From the NCBI GenBank assembly GCA_030035585.1, contig CM057472.1, positions 93,183,601 to 93,247,600 of the forward strand: 64,000 bases of DNA. Reading direction: 5' to 3'. The DNA is from Dugong dugon (taxonomy: Eukaryota; Chordata; Mammalia; Sirenia; Dugongidae). Numbering within the stretch: position 1 is the first letter of the stretch; each line of letters opens with the position of its first letter. The notes under the pieces were generated by a model. The model had not been told where the DNA came from and did not search any database. It saw only the letters and a program-made list of their open reading frames with translations. A program made the translations under genes and the position numbers. Below, one piece after another: positions 1 through 11,096 of this stretch.

Positions 1-1007
1 ATTTGTTTGTTTCAACCCTTTTTTAAAAAAAAAATTTGACTACGTCTGAGCAGGCGGACTGTGTGTTCTTTGTTGTTTGCTCGTCTGTGGGCACAATACT
101 TTTCGCCTCCTTCTCCAATTGGCAGGGTCAATCACTTAGATACGGTATGGCAAGGCAGGTCTAGCTGAAGAGGAGTTACTGGGACGGGTTATTTGTGGCA
201 CTTACTACAGCCACCAGAGCGGGTCAGTAATCAGTGCTGGGCAGGTTCCAGTAGGCCCTGCCTGCACTGCTTGGTGATGTCATCTCAAGTGCATGGTGCA
301 GATAGGCAGGATGCAGCAGGGTGATTGCTATGTGTGGAGCTAAGATGGATATGGGAGAGAGGAGAGAGGAACAGGAGCCAAAAAAATACAAACAAAAAAA
401 AAAGAATGCTAGAGGAGCTTGCCGTTTGAGTGGAGAGATTAGAGACTTTGAAATGGAGAAAAACAGAAAGGGGAAGAGGAAGAAAAGAAAATCTAATAAT
501 GAATAAGTAAAAATCAGAAAGGTTAAAGAACTGCAAATTTACCAGGAATCCCACCGGTGCAGCCATGAGGTCTGGGGAAGTCACTCTCGGGTGTTGCAGT
601 ACAGCCTGACTAGAAGGCATAGAGGTATACAACGCCAGGTATTCAGGTACAGAAAGAGAAGGAAGATATAGAGAAATAAGTAACTGAGCAACGAAGAAAG
701 ACAAAAAGGGAAAAAAAGGGAAAAGAAAACAAAACAAATAAAAAAAAAAACAAGAAATCCCCCCCCCAAACAACAGAAAAAAAAAAAACCAACAAAAAAA
801 GAAATGCTCTCAGGGATCCTTCTGCACGTCTGTGCAAGTCGAGTGGGAATCTCCTTGCCACGCAGTACCCCCTGGCCAAAAAGGGCTCCCAACTCAAGAA
901 AAGGAAAATAAAACAAACAAACAATTCAAAACAAACAAACGAACAAAAGCCCCGGGATCCCACCAGCGTGGAAGCCCATACTGGGCAGCAGCTCCACACT
1001 TGAACGG

Positions 1008-1555
1008 AGCTCCACAGCACCTCAGGAAGAAGCAAAGATGGTGCACGGAGCCAGGTATTTGAGCAAAAGGAGGGGAGGTGGTGAGAGGTAAGGAAGAAAT
1101 CAAAAGAAGCAGAAAAAAAAGCAACAGTAGCAGCCAACAAATGGCACTCAGAGAGCCAGATAGTGTGGGCTGTAGTTTCTCGGACAAGAGACTGTGTCCA
1201 TGGGAAGCAAAGGGGGCCGAGTGTGGGTGAAGAAGGGAAGGGAGTCAGAAAGTGTATATCACAAATTACCAGAGCTCTGCAGCCCCTGAGGAAGGAGAAA
1301 AGATGGTGCACCCAGCCAGGTATTTGAGCGAAAGGAGGGGGAGGTGGTGACAGGTAAGGAAGAAATCAAAAGAAGCAGAAAAAAGCGACACAAGCAGCCA
1401 ACAAATGGCACTCAGAGAGCCGGCCTGTTCTGATGTATGGAATCCAAGCAGCCGGTGTTTCCCGGTCAAGAGATTGTGGCCGCAGGAAGCAGAGGAGGCC
1501 GAGTCAGGTTGAAGAAGGGTAGGGGGTGGGAAAGCGTATATCGCAAATTACCGGT
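1008..1555 (-). repeat. Tandem duplication inside the L1 5' region
   Basis: Two direct copies, about 1008-1272 and 1273-1555, each run from an agctc..cag..aggaag start through gccaggtatttgagc to a final caaattacc. Both contain the stretches gaggtggtga, gaagaaatcaaaagaagc and aacaaatggcactcagagag at equal spacing. The homologous L1 region at about 53404-53706 has only one copy. Promoter monomer duplication is known in mouse L1 5' regions; whether it has that role here is inference. Confidence 0.8.
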
Positions 1556-1628
1556 TGTTTTGTCGCCCTCTGGACGCTCCGTGAGGCTGCTTTCTCATAC
1601 CCCCGTTCGCTGGTCTCTGATAGGAGTC

Positions 1629-1639
1629 CAAGATGGCGG
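1629..1639 (-). promoter_or_regulatory. YY1-type motif in L1 5' region
   Basis: On the L1 sense (minus) strand the sequence reads CCGCCATCTTG, which fits the well-known YY1 core. It lies roughly 230 bases downstream of the inferred 5' end and is kept, with one change, in the second L1 5' region. YY1 positions initiation in human L1; a similar role here is inferred. Confidence 0.5.
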
Positions 1640-1870
1640 ATCCGCACTGCGTTAGCTGGTAGGGGACCTCTGCATGAATCTCTCCTCGCTCTCCGTTCTC
1701 TGTCAGTTTTCTCACTCCATTTGGTGCTTGGCTGAGTTCTTTATCTCTTCATTTGATGTTTTAGGGTTTCAGGATTGTTGTATTCTCTGTTTGGCTTAGT
1801 TTTTCGGATCTTTGCTGTGGAGGGACAGCATGGTGCTTCTGCGTAGAGCTCCATTTTGCCAGAACCCCTC

Positions 1871-2280
1871 AACTTTTTTATTTTTGATGAATTGTTTTGG
1901 TGTCTTACAGGCAAAGTCTGTGCTTATATAGAGATGGGAAAATCCAGCAACAGCAAATTTCTGGAGTCATCATCTAATACTATTCTTCTCATGTACAGAT
2001 ATGTTTTGTAGGCTGACAAAGATATCAGACACATTTAGAAATGGAAATGAATTATTCTATTTATAATCCAACAAAGCAAGCTCCTTGAATTTTAAATTAT
2101 TATTTTTACCAAATAATCATCAAATGTATTTTGACCTGCTGCAATGAACTATCCATACAATGTTAAAGAATAGCTATTGACTTCTTTCTAACATAAAATG
2201 TATAAAAATTTCTAGAATTTTTTTCTAATTAAAATAGATTTATAATAGAATTTTTATATAGTAGAAATAAGCAAAAGAAG
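1871..2280. other. AT-rich DNA, nothing recognised
   Basis: I see no gene, RNA or recognisable repeat in this stretch between the L1 5' end and an older repeat. Confidence 0.5.
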
Positions 2281-2880
2281 TCCAGTTTCCTCTCTTGATT
2301 TTGCTAGTACCTCACTGGCTGCACTTTATCATCATCACTTGCTGATCCCTTCTTTCATTACTCAGCTCTTAACATTGTGGCAAACCTCCCTTTTTCTGTC
2401 TAAATATGCTTGCTTAGTTCCCAGCCCAGTCTTATTAAATATCTTTTATATGCTAATGACTCCTAAATTTATCTTCAGCATGAATCTCTCCCTGAACACC
2501 TGACTCATATATCAAATTGCCTACTCAGTAGCTCTAGTTGGATATCTCACAAACCTATCACAGATGCAAAAAAAAACAAAACCAAACCCATTGCTGTTGA
2601 GCCAATTCCAACTCATAGCACTTCTCAAAACAAACTGTTCCTCTTAATTCCAAATGCTCCACCCAGAGTCTTCCTCATGCTTCTGGTTGCTCAGGCCAAA
2701 AGCCTTGGAGTTTTTCTTCATTTCTTTTTCTTTCATACCCCACTTCCAATCCACCAGCTAACCTTATTAATTTATCTTCAAAACCTGGAAATTCCAACTT
2801 GTTACCACCTCCATCGTTAACCACCTTGGTCCAAACCACCACCATCTCTCTCCTCATTATAGCAATGGGATCTGTAAAAA
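2281..2880 (+). repeat. Ancient interspersed repeat, left half
   Basis: This stretch resembles an old mammalian repeat with the pattern gctaatgactcctaaattta .. ctctccctgaacacctgact .. gttggatatctcacaaac .. ttgttaccacctcca. The second half of the same pattern (agagtgactaaattaaaa .. tcatccaatagcccc) appears at 3860-3975, after an LTR-like insertion. I recall it as an ancient LINE-like sequence but cannot assign a family with confidence. A SINE tail fragment is set inside it near 2568-2620. Confidence 0.4.
2568..2620 (-). mobile_element. AfroSINE, 3' tail fragment
   Basis: An A-rich run followed by accaaacccattgctgttga and ccaattccaactcatagc matches the complement of the AfroSINE 3' end. The tRNA-like head is missing, so this is a 5'-truncated copy. 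It interrupts the older repeat, which appears to resume at about 2621. Confidence 0.65.
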
Positions 2881-3845
2881 TGCTGTGACAGAAGGTCTGA
2901 CCTCCTCTAACTTCGCAAGGAAAAAGGAGAATCAAGATCAACAGCCGAAGGCTGATTCCTATGAGGCGAATTTCATACATGCCTCCACCCTCCAGCCTTT
3001 TTACCAATTCTGACACCAACCCTCCCTCCCATGGCACTCTCTACTTCTCTGCTGTGTTTGGTAATTTGTTGCAATGACCACACAGAACTCACAAACAATA
3101 CTCATAATTTTGGGATTTATTAGGGAAGTAACAGGTTACAATTCAGGTTCAGGAATGCTCAGGATACAGTTCTTTGATCAGGACAGCCTCTTCTCAGCTG
3201 TCCCCAGAGGCACACCTTCTCTGGCCCCTTGGACTCTGCCCTGTTCTGGCAAGTGTTACAAAGCTCTTTTAGCTCTGCCAGTAGGTGCTCCCAGGCACCC
3301 CACTACAGGAAGCCTCCTACCCAAAGGCACTCAGCTTTTTCAGTCCATGGACCAGGAAGCCTACCACGCCATCTCCTGCCAGTCTTGTGGTTCTGCAGCC
3401 ACTGCTGCCACTAATTCTCTGCTGCTGCTTCTTGCCATCTCTCTCCATCTCTAGTTTACCGCTCTCTCTATGTCTCCTGGATCTAGGAGTTTCTTAGAGC
3501 AGGGATCGATCATGGGTCCAAAAGATGTGCTCCACTCCTGGCTCTCTTTCTTCATGATGATGAGATCCTGCCTCTGGGATGGCTCATTTTAAGCCTAGCT
3601 GGATGGCAAAACTGACCAATCCACTCATTGGAATTCCATATGTCTTATTTTCATGGTTCCACAAAGGTGCCATGCACCTTATTTACATTATTATCAAGCT
3701 ATCTAATCCCCTTGGTGGGCCATAAACTCTCATTTGCATAGTCCCACCCAGTCATTTGGTGGGAGTTGCAAAGACTACGGTTAGAAGGGTCATGTTAAGG
3801 AATTTAGTGCACCACAGGCTGCTACCTAGATCTGCTTCCACATTT
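2880..3845 (-). mobile_element. Probable solo LTR (endogenous retrovirus-like)
   Basis: The block separates the two halves of an older repeat. Read on the minus strand it carries a polyadenylation signal (AATAAA, complement at 3116-3121) and GC-richer sequence than its surroundings. No internal retroviral genes are present. Open frames at about 3074-3497 are by-products of this composition and of the reversed orientation. Boundaries are approximate, because I could not find clean TG..CA ends with a duplication. It could be another class of long repeat. Confidence 0.45.
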
Positions 3846-3859
3846 CTTCTCCCGCACTG

Positions 3860-3975
3860 TTCTCTACGCTGCATCCAGAGTGACTAAATTAAAAACTGAA
3901 ATCAGATGATGTTCTTCCTCTATTCAAAATCATCCAATAGCCCCCTATTCTTCTTAGAATGGTAGTATTTAACTG
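3860..3975 (+). repeat. Ancient interspersed repeat, right half
   Basis: Continues the pattern of 2281-2880 after the LTR-like block: ctgcatccagagtgactaaa, then atcagatgatgttcttcctc, then tcatccaatagccccctatt. Same uncertain family. Confidence 0.4.
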
Positions 3976-3989
3976 GGGGCAAATTTATT

Positions 3990-6732
3990 TCCTAAAGCAC
4001 ATTTAGCAATGTCTGGAGACAATTTTAAGGGTCACAACTTGGAGATGCTAAAGTCATTTAGTGAGTACAGTCCTGGGATGCTTTTTAACAACCTACAATT
4101 TCTGTGCCAGAAGCACTATATGCACAGTTACGTATTTTATTGAAAATGTTGGCTTGATGTATCCTACAGAGTGACTCTTGATTTGAGATACGTAATGCTT
4201 CAATTGCCCTGAAAAATACTTAATGCACAAGTCCTAACCTAATGGACAAGAATGAAGCATTTTGTCTGCAAATAGCTAATTAACACATCAGATCAATGCT
4301 GCTTCAATGGCTATCAAATGAGCAAATGAGTACTGGTTAGGGAGTTGAAAGGAATGATGTGAATAATGTTAAGTAGTATCAAAAATTAATTTCTGTTCAA
4401 AAAAGTTGAGTAAATAAATATTTTGTGTAAGATGATACAACATTAACCCTCTGGAAAAAAAAAAAAAAAAAAGATTTGTTCCCTAATTAAAATATTTATA
4501 TCAGCACTTGTTATTTGCTAAACAATTACCAAATCTTATTTTCATCTTCGTACTGAACTTTCTTTTCTTGCACTTGCATGTGTTCAAATCTTGGCTCTGA
4601 TGGTAAGTGAGTTAGAGGAATGAACTATGTTCTCTCTCTGAAGTCAGTGTACCAGTTTGTAAACATCTACAATAATTGCCTTATAGAACTATTGCCAAAG
4701 GGTATATTTTACTCCTAGCAGAGAACAGTATTTCGCTCAAAACATGTAATTAATAATTATTAGCTCCTATTTTTCCCTCTTCTCTCATCTTTCCTCCTTG
4801 AGGAACAAACTTGTTCATAGCACGGTCTCTATAGATACTTGTTGACTGGCATTTATTGAATGACATAATCTTATTTAATCCATAAGACAAAATCAGCTCT
4901 GAATAAAGTATACAGCCATTATTCCAATATTCCTACAATCATTAGCATTTTGGTTTCATCAATTTTACTCATTCATTTAAACCATTGATTCTGTTCTGAA
5001 AGTAGATAATAACTAAATTCTCTTTTTATTTCCAACAGATTACTGAATATTGTACTGTTTATGAAATACAAATCCTGAAATTTTGGCTTAATCTCAATTT
5101 AGGGTATTCAAACACTAACAACTCATTGACAAATTTAAATGGAATTTGGAAAAGAGCAATAAAAAGCATGAAAGGCCTGGAAGAATTGATTTATGAGTTC
5201 AGATTAACACAATTACAGAGTTCATATCTTAGGGATAAAAAAACAATAATCTTAAAGGGAAATTGTCATAAAAAAAGTATAACTACAATAGTGCAAGATA
5301 GAGAATTACATCACAGAAAAAGAGAAATAATGGGTGTGTTTGTTAAGAAAGTTTAACACTGCTGTACAAAGGAACCTAGAAAAAGAACATTTAGTCTAGA
5401 GATCAGAAAGTATAACCTAAGAGAAGGGGAATGCCAGCTGTGGGATAGTCTCCCAAGGGAAGCCAAGGGGGCCAAAAATATCTCAACTATGCACAATAAA
5501 ATGAGACTAAGAAATAAGGATTTATTTGGTATTCAAAGATTGGGAATATTTTATAGGTGCCATTTTGTTCTACCCTATTTTTTTTTTAATTATACACAAG
5601 CCTGTGTACATTTTGGGGAGAAGCAGAAGTATTTAAAGCTGAAGAGAGAAAATTTAAATTTAAATTTGTAGTTGGAGTGAAAGTAGATAAATACAATGCC
5701 AGAATATGCTGCTGTTTCTTTTAGATTGCAAAAATCAAGCATACACATCAATGTGTTAATCCCTCCCTTCTTTTCTGGCCCCAAATCGTTTTGCCAAAAC
5801 CAAAAATATAAAACCCTGAAATGACCTTTTCAGTAGGTGAACAGAACGTTTCAGTCGGATGATTAAAGGAAGGTCTTGCTCCACCTGGATAGATGATCTA
5901 ACAGTGATTTATAGCTTTTCTAAGAGTGATTCCAAAGATGTGTAAATTCTTTCATATCCAATTTCTCTTAATCTTCTCAGTGAAATCTTTCCATCCCTTA
6001 AGAATCTCAAGCCCTCTTAACCAGCTGTAATTAGATTGTCTCAAACAATGGGAACATAAAGGCGGACATGCAATACTCTTAGCTTAAAAGGGATTGAGTC
6101 CCTTAGCTTAGTTCATCCTCTCTCTACCTCTCTTTGGGGCTAAGAAAAAGTGCTCTTTGACAGGCTGGGTTACCACAGCTATGAACCTGACCAATGACAG
6201 TTTATGGTGTGAATGTTTGCCTGCCAGGGTTTCTGTGAGCTGTGGACTACAGAAGGAACTTGGTTACCCTGGACTCTGCTAGCCTGAGCAACCCCTTGCA
6301 ATTTGGAGGAAAAAGGGAGACTAAAATAATCACTCCTTGAATTTTTTAACGTGTAATTTCAAAATAAAACAGTATCTCCTTCTACATTTTCTTCCCTTCC
6401 AAATGGAAAGATGTCCTTATTTTTTTGGAATTTTTATCAAACTGGAAGAGTTCTTACTTAAAATGTGAAATTATGTTCTCACCCCAGTAAAATGATCACG
6501 ATAGGTGATATCATGGTGATTTGTGAGTCTTTCAAACAGACATCTGATCATCAGGTTGAGCTAGTTTCACCAAAAATGAAGCATTCGGTTACTGGAGTTG
6601 CCCTGCCCCTTGGCTTCTGTGGGAATATCTATGCAAATACAATGTAGCATCATTTCAGTTCTCTTCCCACATTGCTGAACACATGCTAGACTCTTGATGT
6701 ATATTGTTTATTCCTTTCTGCATCTGGTTCAT
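3990..6732. other. Mostly unique DNA without a gene
   Basis: Long AT-rich stretch. I can support only one MIR-like piece (4580-4700) and an A-run near 4456-4472. Open frames near 5126-5356 and 5489-5671 are short and lack any recognisable domain. Confidence 0.5.
4580..4700 (+). repeat. MIR SINE fragment
   Basis: The order atcttggctctgatggtaag .. ctctctgaagtcagtgta .. aacatctacaataattgcc .. tatagaactattg follows the MIR core and its downstream part, heavily diverged. Confidence 0.5.
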
Positions 6733-6843
6733 AGGCCCTAGAGGACAGAGTAGAACTTCCCCATAGGGTTTCCAAGGAGCTTCTGAATTCAAACTGCTGA
6801 CCTTTTGGCAACCAAACTCTTAACCACTGCGCATCAGGGCTCC
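6733..6843 (-). mobile_element. AfroSINE, partial
   Basis: The complement of the SINE body (gaggacagagtagaac, ccatagggtttccaaggagc) is followed by the complement of the tRNA-like head (cttaaccactgcgcatcagg ending gggctcc). The 3' tail is missing or degraded. A short (aaat)n run lies at 6896-6920. Confidence 0.8.
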
Positions 6844-7930
6844 AATGCACTTAATGTTCCTAAAATATTACAGAACTCAGAAATAAAATTTAAGTAGTTT
6901 AAATAAATAAATAAATAAAGTTTAAGTAGTTTAAATCTTTACATTTCTTAGCAATTGTAAATACACATGGTTTCTAAGACTTTCTTTCCTCAACTCTTCA
7001 AACATTGGGGCAAATTAGATGTGTTCATCTATATATATCAGAAATAAAGAATGGCACACATTTCTAATAGGGCCAAAGAGATAATATTTGGTAAACAAAA
7101 GCGATATTACATCATAGAACTTATTCCTGGATTTGAAATGAATTGTGGAGCTGAAAGTCCAGTTACCTTTGAGGAATTTTAATGAATATGTGAACATTTT
7201 GGCACTGATCTTGGCTAAAGTTTCGTTTCTTATTTCTAAGTTTAAATAAGCTTGGAATTTCACCATCTATGAGATTCACTGAAATTCAAACTTGGCAAAA
7301 AAAAATTTATATATGTATATATATTCCCATTCTCAGTTTTCTCTCTCTCCTGGACTATTTTGCATAGCGATAAAACCACGATGATTAGATTATCTCTTAA
7401 AGTTGATTGTGGTCCAGACAGCTGAATTTGCACAATAGAGGCTAAAAATACAAAATGGAGGAATGTTGGTTTAGAGCAGTTTTTATTTCTTGAGACCTGG
7501 TTAACAAAACCTGAGCTAAAGTATTGTAATTTCCATTGATAAAGTAGGTTATGTAACCCTTATTTGAGGTCTTTACTGCAAATTAATTGTCTAAATGATG
7601 ATCTGTGAAGTGCAGCCAACACCATGTAATTTAATTTACAGTCTCTGACTAGCAAAATTAAAATATATAAGTGCTATTAGTTATAATGTCTATATACATT
7701 ATGATTTCTAGTATGTTAATTTTATAAATATTCTTATAAAATATACTGGTTTGACACAATGTTAAAGGGACAAATATACTCAAGATACATTTCTTAGGAC
7801 TAATTTCAACCATCTCTATCAGAAGAAACCACCTATCCTTAAGTTTATGTCACTGTTACAGCTTGCAGAGCTTAACCTTAGGTGATATTTTCATACCATA
7901 AAAATATAGCTATTAGTCTATATACAGACT
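6844..7930. other. AT-rich DNA, nothing recognised
   Basis: Apart from simple AT runs (for example 7300-7325) I see no supportable feature. Confidence 0.5.
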
Positions 7931-7933
7931 AAC

Positions 7934-8096
7934 ATGTATGTGAGAATAGAATTGTGCTCCACAGGGTTTTCAATGGCCAGTTTTTCAGAAGTAGATTGCC
8001 AGGCCTTTTTCCAAGGTGCTTCTGAATGTACTCAAATTGCCAACCTTTCAGTTCACAGTGAGTGCTTAACCATTTGTACTCTCCAGGACTTCAACC
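7934..8096 (-). mobile_element. AfroSINE, long-body class (class b)
   Basis: The complement of the class that contains a tctgaaaaat..ccattgaaaa block: gtgctccacagggttttcaa, then ttttcagaagtagattgcca, then head-like gcttaaccatttg and ctccaggact. The distal 3' tail is eroded. See the copies at 18919, 31987 and 63674. Confidence 0.75.
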
Positions 8097-8179
8097 TGAC
8101 TACGGATCTCACAGACATGCTCAGACAACAGCCCCCACCCCCAGTTTACCTGTTCCCTCACCACACTTAGAACCACTCA

Positions 8180-8510
8180 TGGTAAACTTTAAACATTCCT
8201 GATATTTCTTCTTTTCTCCTTTATATGTCCGGCAAATGTTTTATTGTTTTTTTAAGACAGACCTGGCAACTTCGTCCTTTCTCTAAAGGCTTCTCCACAC
8301 AGCCTCCATCTCCTGAAGTTCTTAGAAAATGCAAGGTTCTTCTTTTTTCTGTGTTCAATAACCCCCACGTAGAACACTTACCACATTGTTTTCTAGCACT
8401 TTGTTTATCTGTCTGTCTTCTCCACTAGACTGTGAGCCATTTGCCAGCAGGATTTTCTCTTTGATCATCTATGTATCACCAAAGCCTGTTTCAGACATTT
8501 GGCAGAACAT
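8180..8510 (+). repeat. L2 LINE remnant
   Basis: Shows the familiar L2 3'-end order: a pyrimidine-rich stretch, agcactttgtttatctgtct, then cactagactgtgagcc, then a gcaggattttc..atctatgtatcacc block and a gcagaacatacaat tail. Ancient and diverged. Confidence 0.5.
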
Positions 8511-8799
8511 ACAATGGAAGAAAGGAACGAAATGAAGTGAAAGTAAATGAAATAATAAAAAATGAAATAAAAAAGACATCTTTGGCAAATGAGTTTCCTT
8601 GTAAACTTTCTATGAAAGAATTTCAGTTTCTCCTGAATGTGTATGTTGGGGGAGGAGGGGAGTGGATATGTTGTCTAATTATTAGAATAAAGTACGTTAC
8701 AATAATTTATTTATTCAGTTTTTATAAAGCTAAAACAATGCATTATCATGCAAAGTACAAACAAAGCAAAACAAAAATACATCATCAGCAATCATAATT

Positions 8800-9230
8800 A
8801 AAGGCCTGGTATTTGATGTTTCAGCAGAGAAATTTCCCAGCGGAGTCTCCGAGCTGAGCCTAGCCCAGGCTCTTGAGGTTGTCGTTGGCAATCTAGAACA
8901 AAGAGGATCATCTGTTGCCTGGCGGCCAAATGGTGCTCTTTCAACCTGGTATCTGTCAAGATAGGAAGAAGATAATGCCACTTTACATCATTTACAGTGA
9001 GACCAAAGCAGCAGGAAGCAGGCGGGTTGAAAGTGCACAGCTCACATTGCTTCCTTGAGGCTTTCCCACCTCAGGAACAATGCATATTTCTCCGAAGCTT
9101 GGCTGGCTGAACGGCAAAAGAGACACACACACACATAACACACTACAGAGAGGGAGTTAGGGGGAGAGAAAAACAGAGACAGACTGAAAGTCCTCTGCAG
9201 CAAGACTGTGAAGATAAATTTAAACATCTT
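8800..9230. other. Unique, comparatively GC-rich segment
   Basis: This non-repetitive stretch contrasts with its AT-rich surroundings and contains a short (ca)n run near 9122-9137. No splice-bounded coding frame can be supported. It could be a conserved non-coding element; that is a guess from composition alone. Confidence 0.3.
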
Positions 9231-9559
9231 GCCTTATCAAGATAACAAAATTTGAATTCATTTTACTTCAATATGCAAAAATGGGGAGTGAAAATAAAAC
9301 TAACTTAGGGGGAGAAAGATTTTAAAGAAGTAAAATTAAAAATATAATTATAAATGATTCATAATCATAATTGTTATTGTTGCATATTACCTAAAGCATG
9401 TATTTATATTTTACATATTGATATACTTAGTATATAATAAGATTTATATTATTCTATTTTATTTAGTATAACAATATTTCTTTTTTGTTTTATTATAGTG
9501 CCTGAATAAATTTTAATTTTACCCATAGGCCTTGATTTACTTATCCTAAGTAAATTAGA

Positions 9560-10420
9560 GGAATTGTGACATCTAATTTACGGCCTATATAAGATAATCC
9601 TGCAATGAACATCCTCATAATATACATTTTGTCTGCCTTGGATAAAGTTTAGGAGTAGAATTGTAAACACAAGGCATGATCATTGCTATGACTCTTTTTC
9701 ACACTAGAATATTGCTCGTTAAAAAGTTTTCTTTGGAGTTACCGTGCCAGAAGCAATGAGTGAACACATCAGCTTCACCAACATACAGTGGTGCCTCTTC
9801 ATTTGTCAATATATATTAATTTAATAAGGCTGTTTTTGTTGCTTATGTTTTGTGACTTTTTAAATTAGATGTGACTTGTCACATCATTTACTGTACCTGT
9901 ATATTTATTATAGAGGGCTGTAACAGATTGAGTAAAACATTTATGCAAAATACATATAAACTGGCATAAAAAAGTTTCAAGCATATAGAACTTTTGAATA
10001 CATATATATATTAAAATATCTGTAGATTTTCTTTGAGGGTATCGCCATCATTACAAAGCAGAAAAAGTTAAAATTCTCCCAAGATCTGACACATAACCTA
10101 TTCTATTTTGGCTAGTTATTTTCCCCTACAATTTTTTTCAATGTGAAGCTCTTTAGTCCATTTGAGGTTTACTTAGATGGAAGATACAATAATTTTATTC
10201 TTTATATTTTTAATCAAAATTGTTATTCAACTAACTTGCTACCATTTATTGCATAATCTTTTCTTAAATCCTTTTGTTTAAATATTATTTTTTCATACAT
10301 ACTGAGATTTTGTATGTAATTAAATCTATTTATGTCTTTCCATTCTTGTGTGCTTTTGTGTTAGTATAGTCTTATTTTAAAACTTGCTGCATATTAATAG
10401 GTCCAGCATGACATTGGAGT
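9560..10420 (-). mobile_element. Old L1 LINE, degraded ORF2/3' part
   Basis: On the + strand the order is cctgcaatgaacatcctca .. gtttaggagtagaattg .. gtgaagctctttagtcca .. ttgaggtttacttagatgg .. accatttattgcataatctt .. tctttccattcttgtgtgct. This is the antisense pattern of the 3' half of mammalian L1 (L1M-like). No open frame survives. Confidence 0.6.
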
Positions 10421-11096
10421 GCATCACTTATTCCCACTTAATACTTTTTTTTATTTTTAAAAAGTTCTTACCTCTTTATTCTGTGATGATGTTAAAATAC
10501 ACAAGACTTTAAAGTACCATCATTCAAAGTAATCATTAGGGAATGGTCTATGCTCTCTGAGAGTGGATCAAACTTCAAATGGCACTGTACAAATCACAGA
10601 ATATCTTAAAATTGCATTTAGATTTGACTTTTAAAAAATCAGGCTCACTTAAAAAGTTGTAAATATTATAACATTTTCAGGACTTCTTTTTTTTTTTTAA
10701 TTTCAGAGGCTCAATGAGTTTAGGAGTTTTTCCTTGTAAATAACTCTTGAGCTCAGTTAAGAAAAGCAGTTGCATTGCTTTGTACTCACATTTAGATTTT
10801 TGAATCTTTCTCAGTATTACTTTAGCTAGAGAATTTATGCAATTAAGCAGACTGAACTGAAAAGGGCTATAATTTATTTTTATATCATTAAATATATCCA
10901 CATATAGAACCAGCGTGTATTTGGGTAAAATGGTGAGTTCTGGTATATTAAATAAGATAGTAATAATTATTTCTAGTCACTTGTTATACAAAGTTGAATA
11001 AAAATGTAAAACAAGCATAACCTATTTTTATCCAAAATCTTCCATGAATTCTGCATGATTAGACTGATAACATAACATAAACTTCTGTTTGCTGAT
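10421..11096. other. AT-rich DNA, nothing recognised
   Basis: No supportable gene or repeat apart from a T-run at 10686-10698. Confidence 0.5.

Larger units (their letters stand above)
1..1870 (-). mobile_element. L1 LINE, 5' untranslated/promoter region (runs off left edge)
   Basis: This is the 5' end of an L1 retrotransposon read leftwards, so its ORF1 would lie outside the window. It aligns collinearly with 52560-54010, where the same 5' region leads into an ORF1. Shared landmarks include gtctgagcaggcgg near 45, tttgctcgtctgtgggca near 77, ggagctaagatggatatggg near 337 and the motif gtccaagatggcgg near 1627. The + strand is strongly purine-rich around 340-800, so the L1 sense strand is pyrimidine-rich. 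That produces long but meaningless Phe/Leu-rich open frames on the minus strand. The 5' end is placed near 1870 because similarity to the second copy fades there. A ~265-280 bp block is duplicated in tandem inside it. The L1 5'-region assignment is inferred from the linked ORF1 in the second copy and from general resemblance. Confidence 0.75.

Noticed and set aside
643..1311. 222-codon minus-strand open frame
   Set aside because: It lies in the L1 5' region across purine-rich sequence and the tandem block. The Phe/Leu/Ser-rich translation reflects composition, and the homologous region at 52.7-53.4 kb gives a different frame pattern.
3074..3497. Three overlapping plus-strand frames up to 126 codons
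   Set aside because: They sit in the antisense strand of an LTR-like repeat and show no domain.
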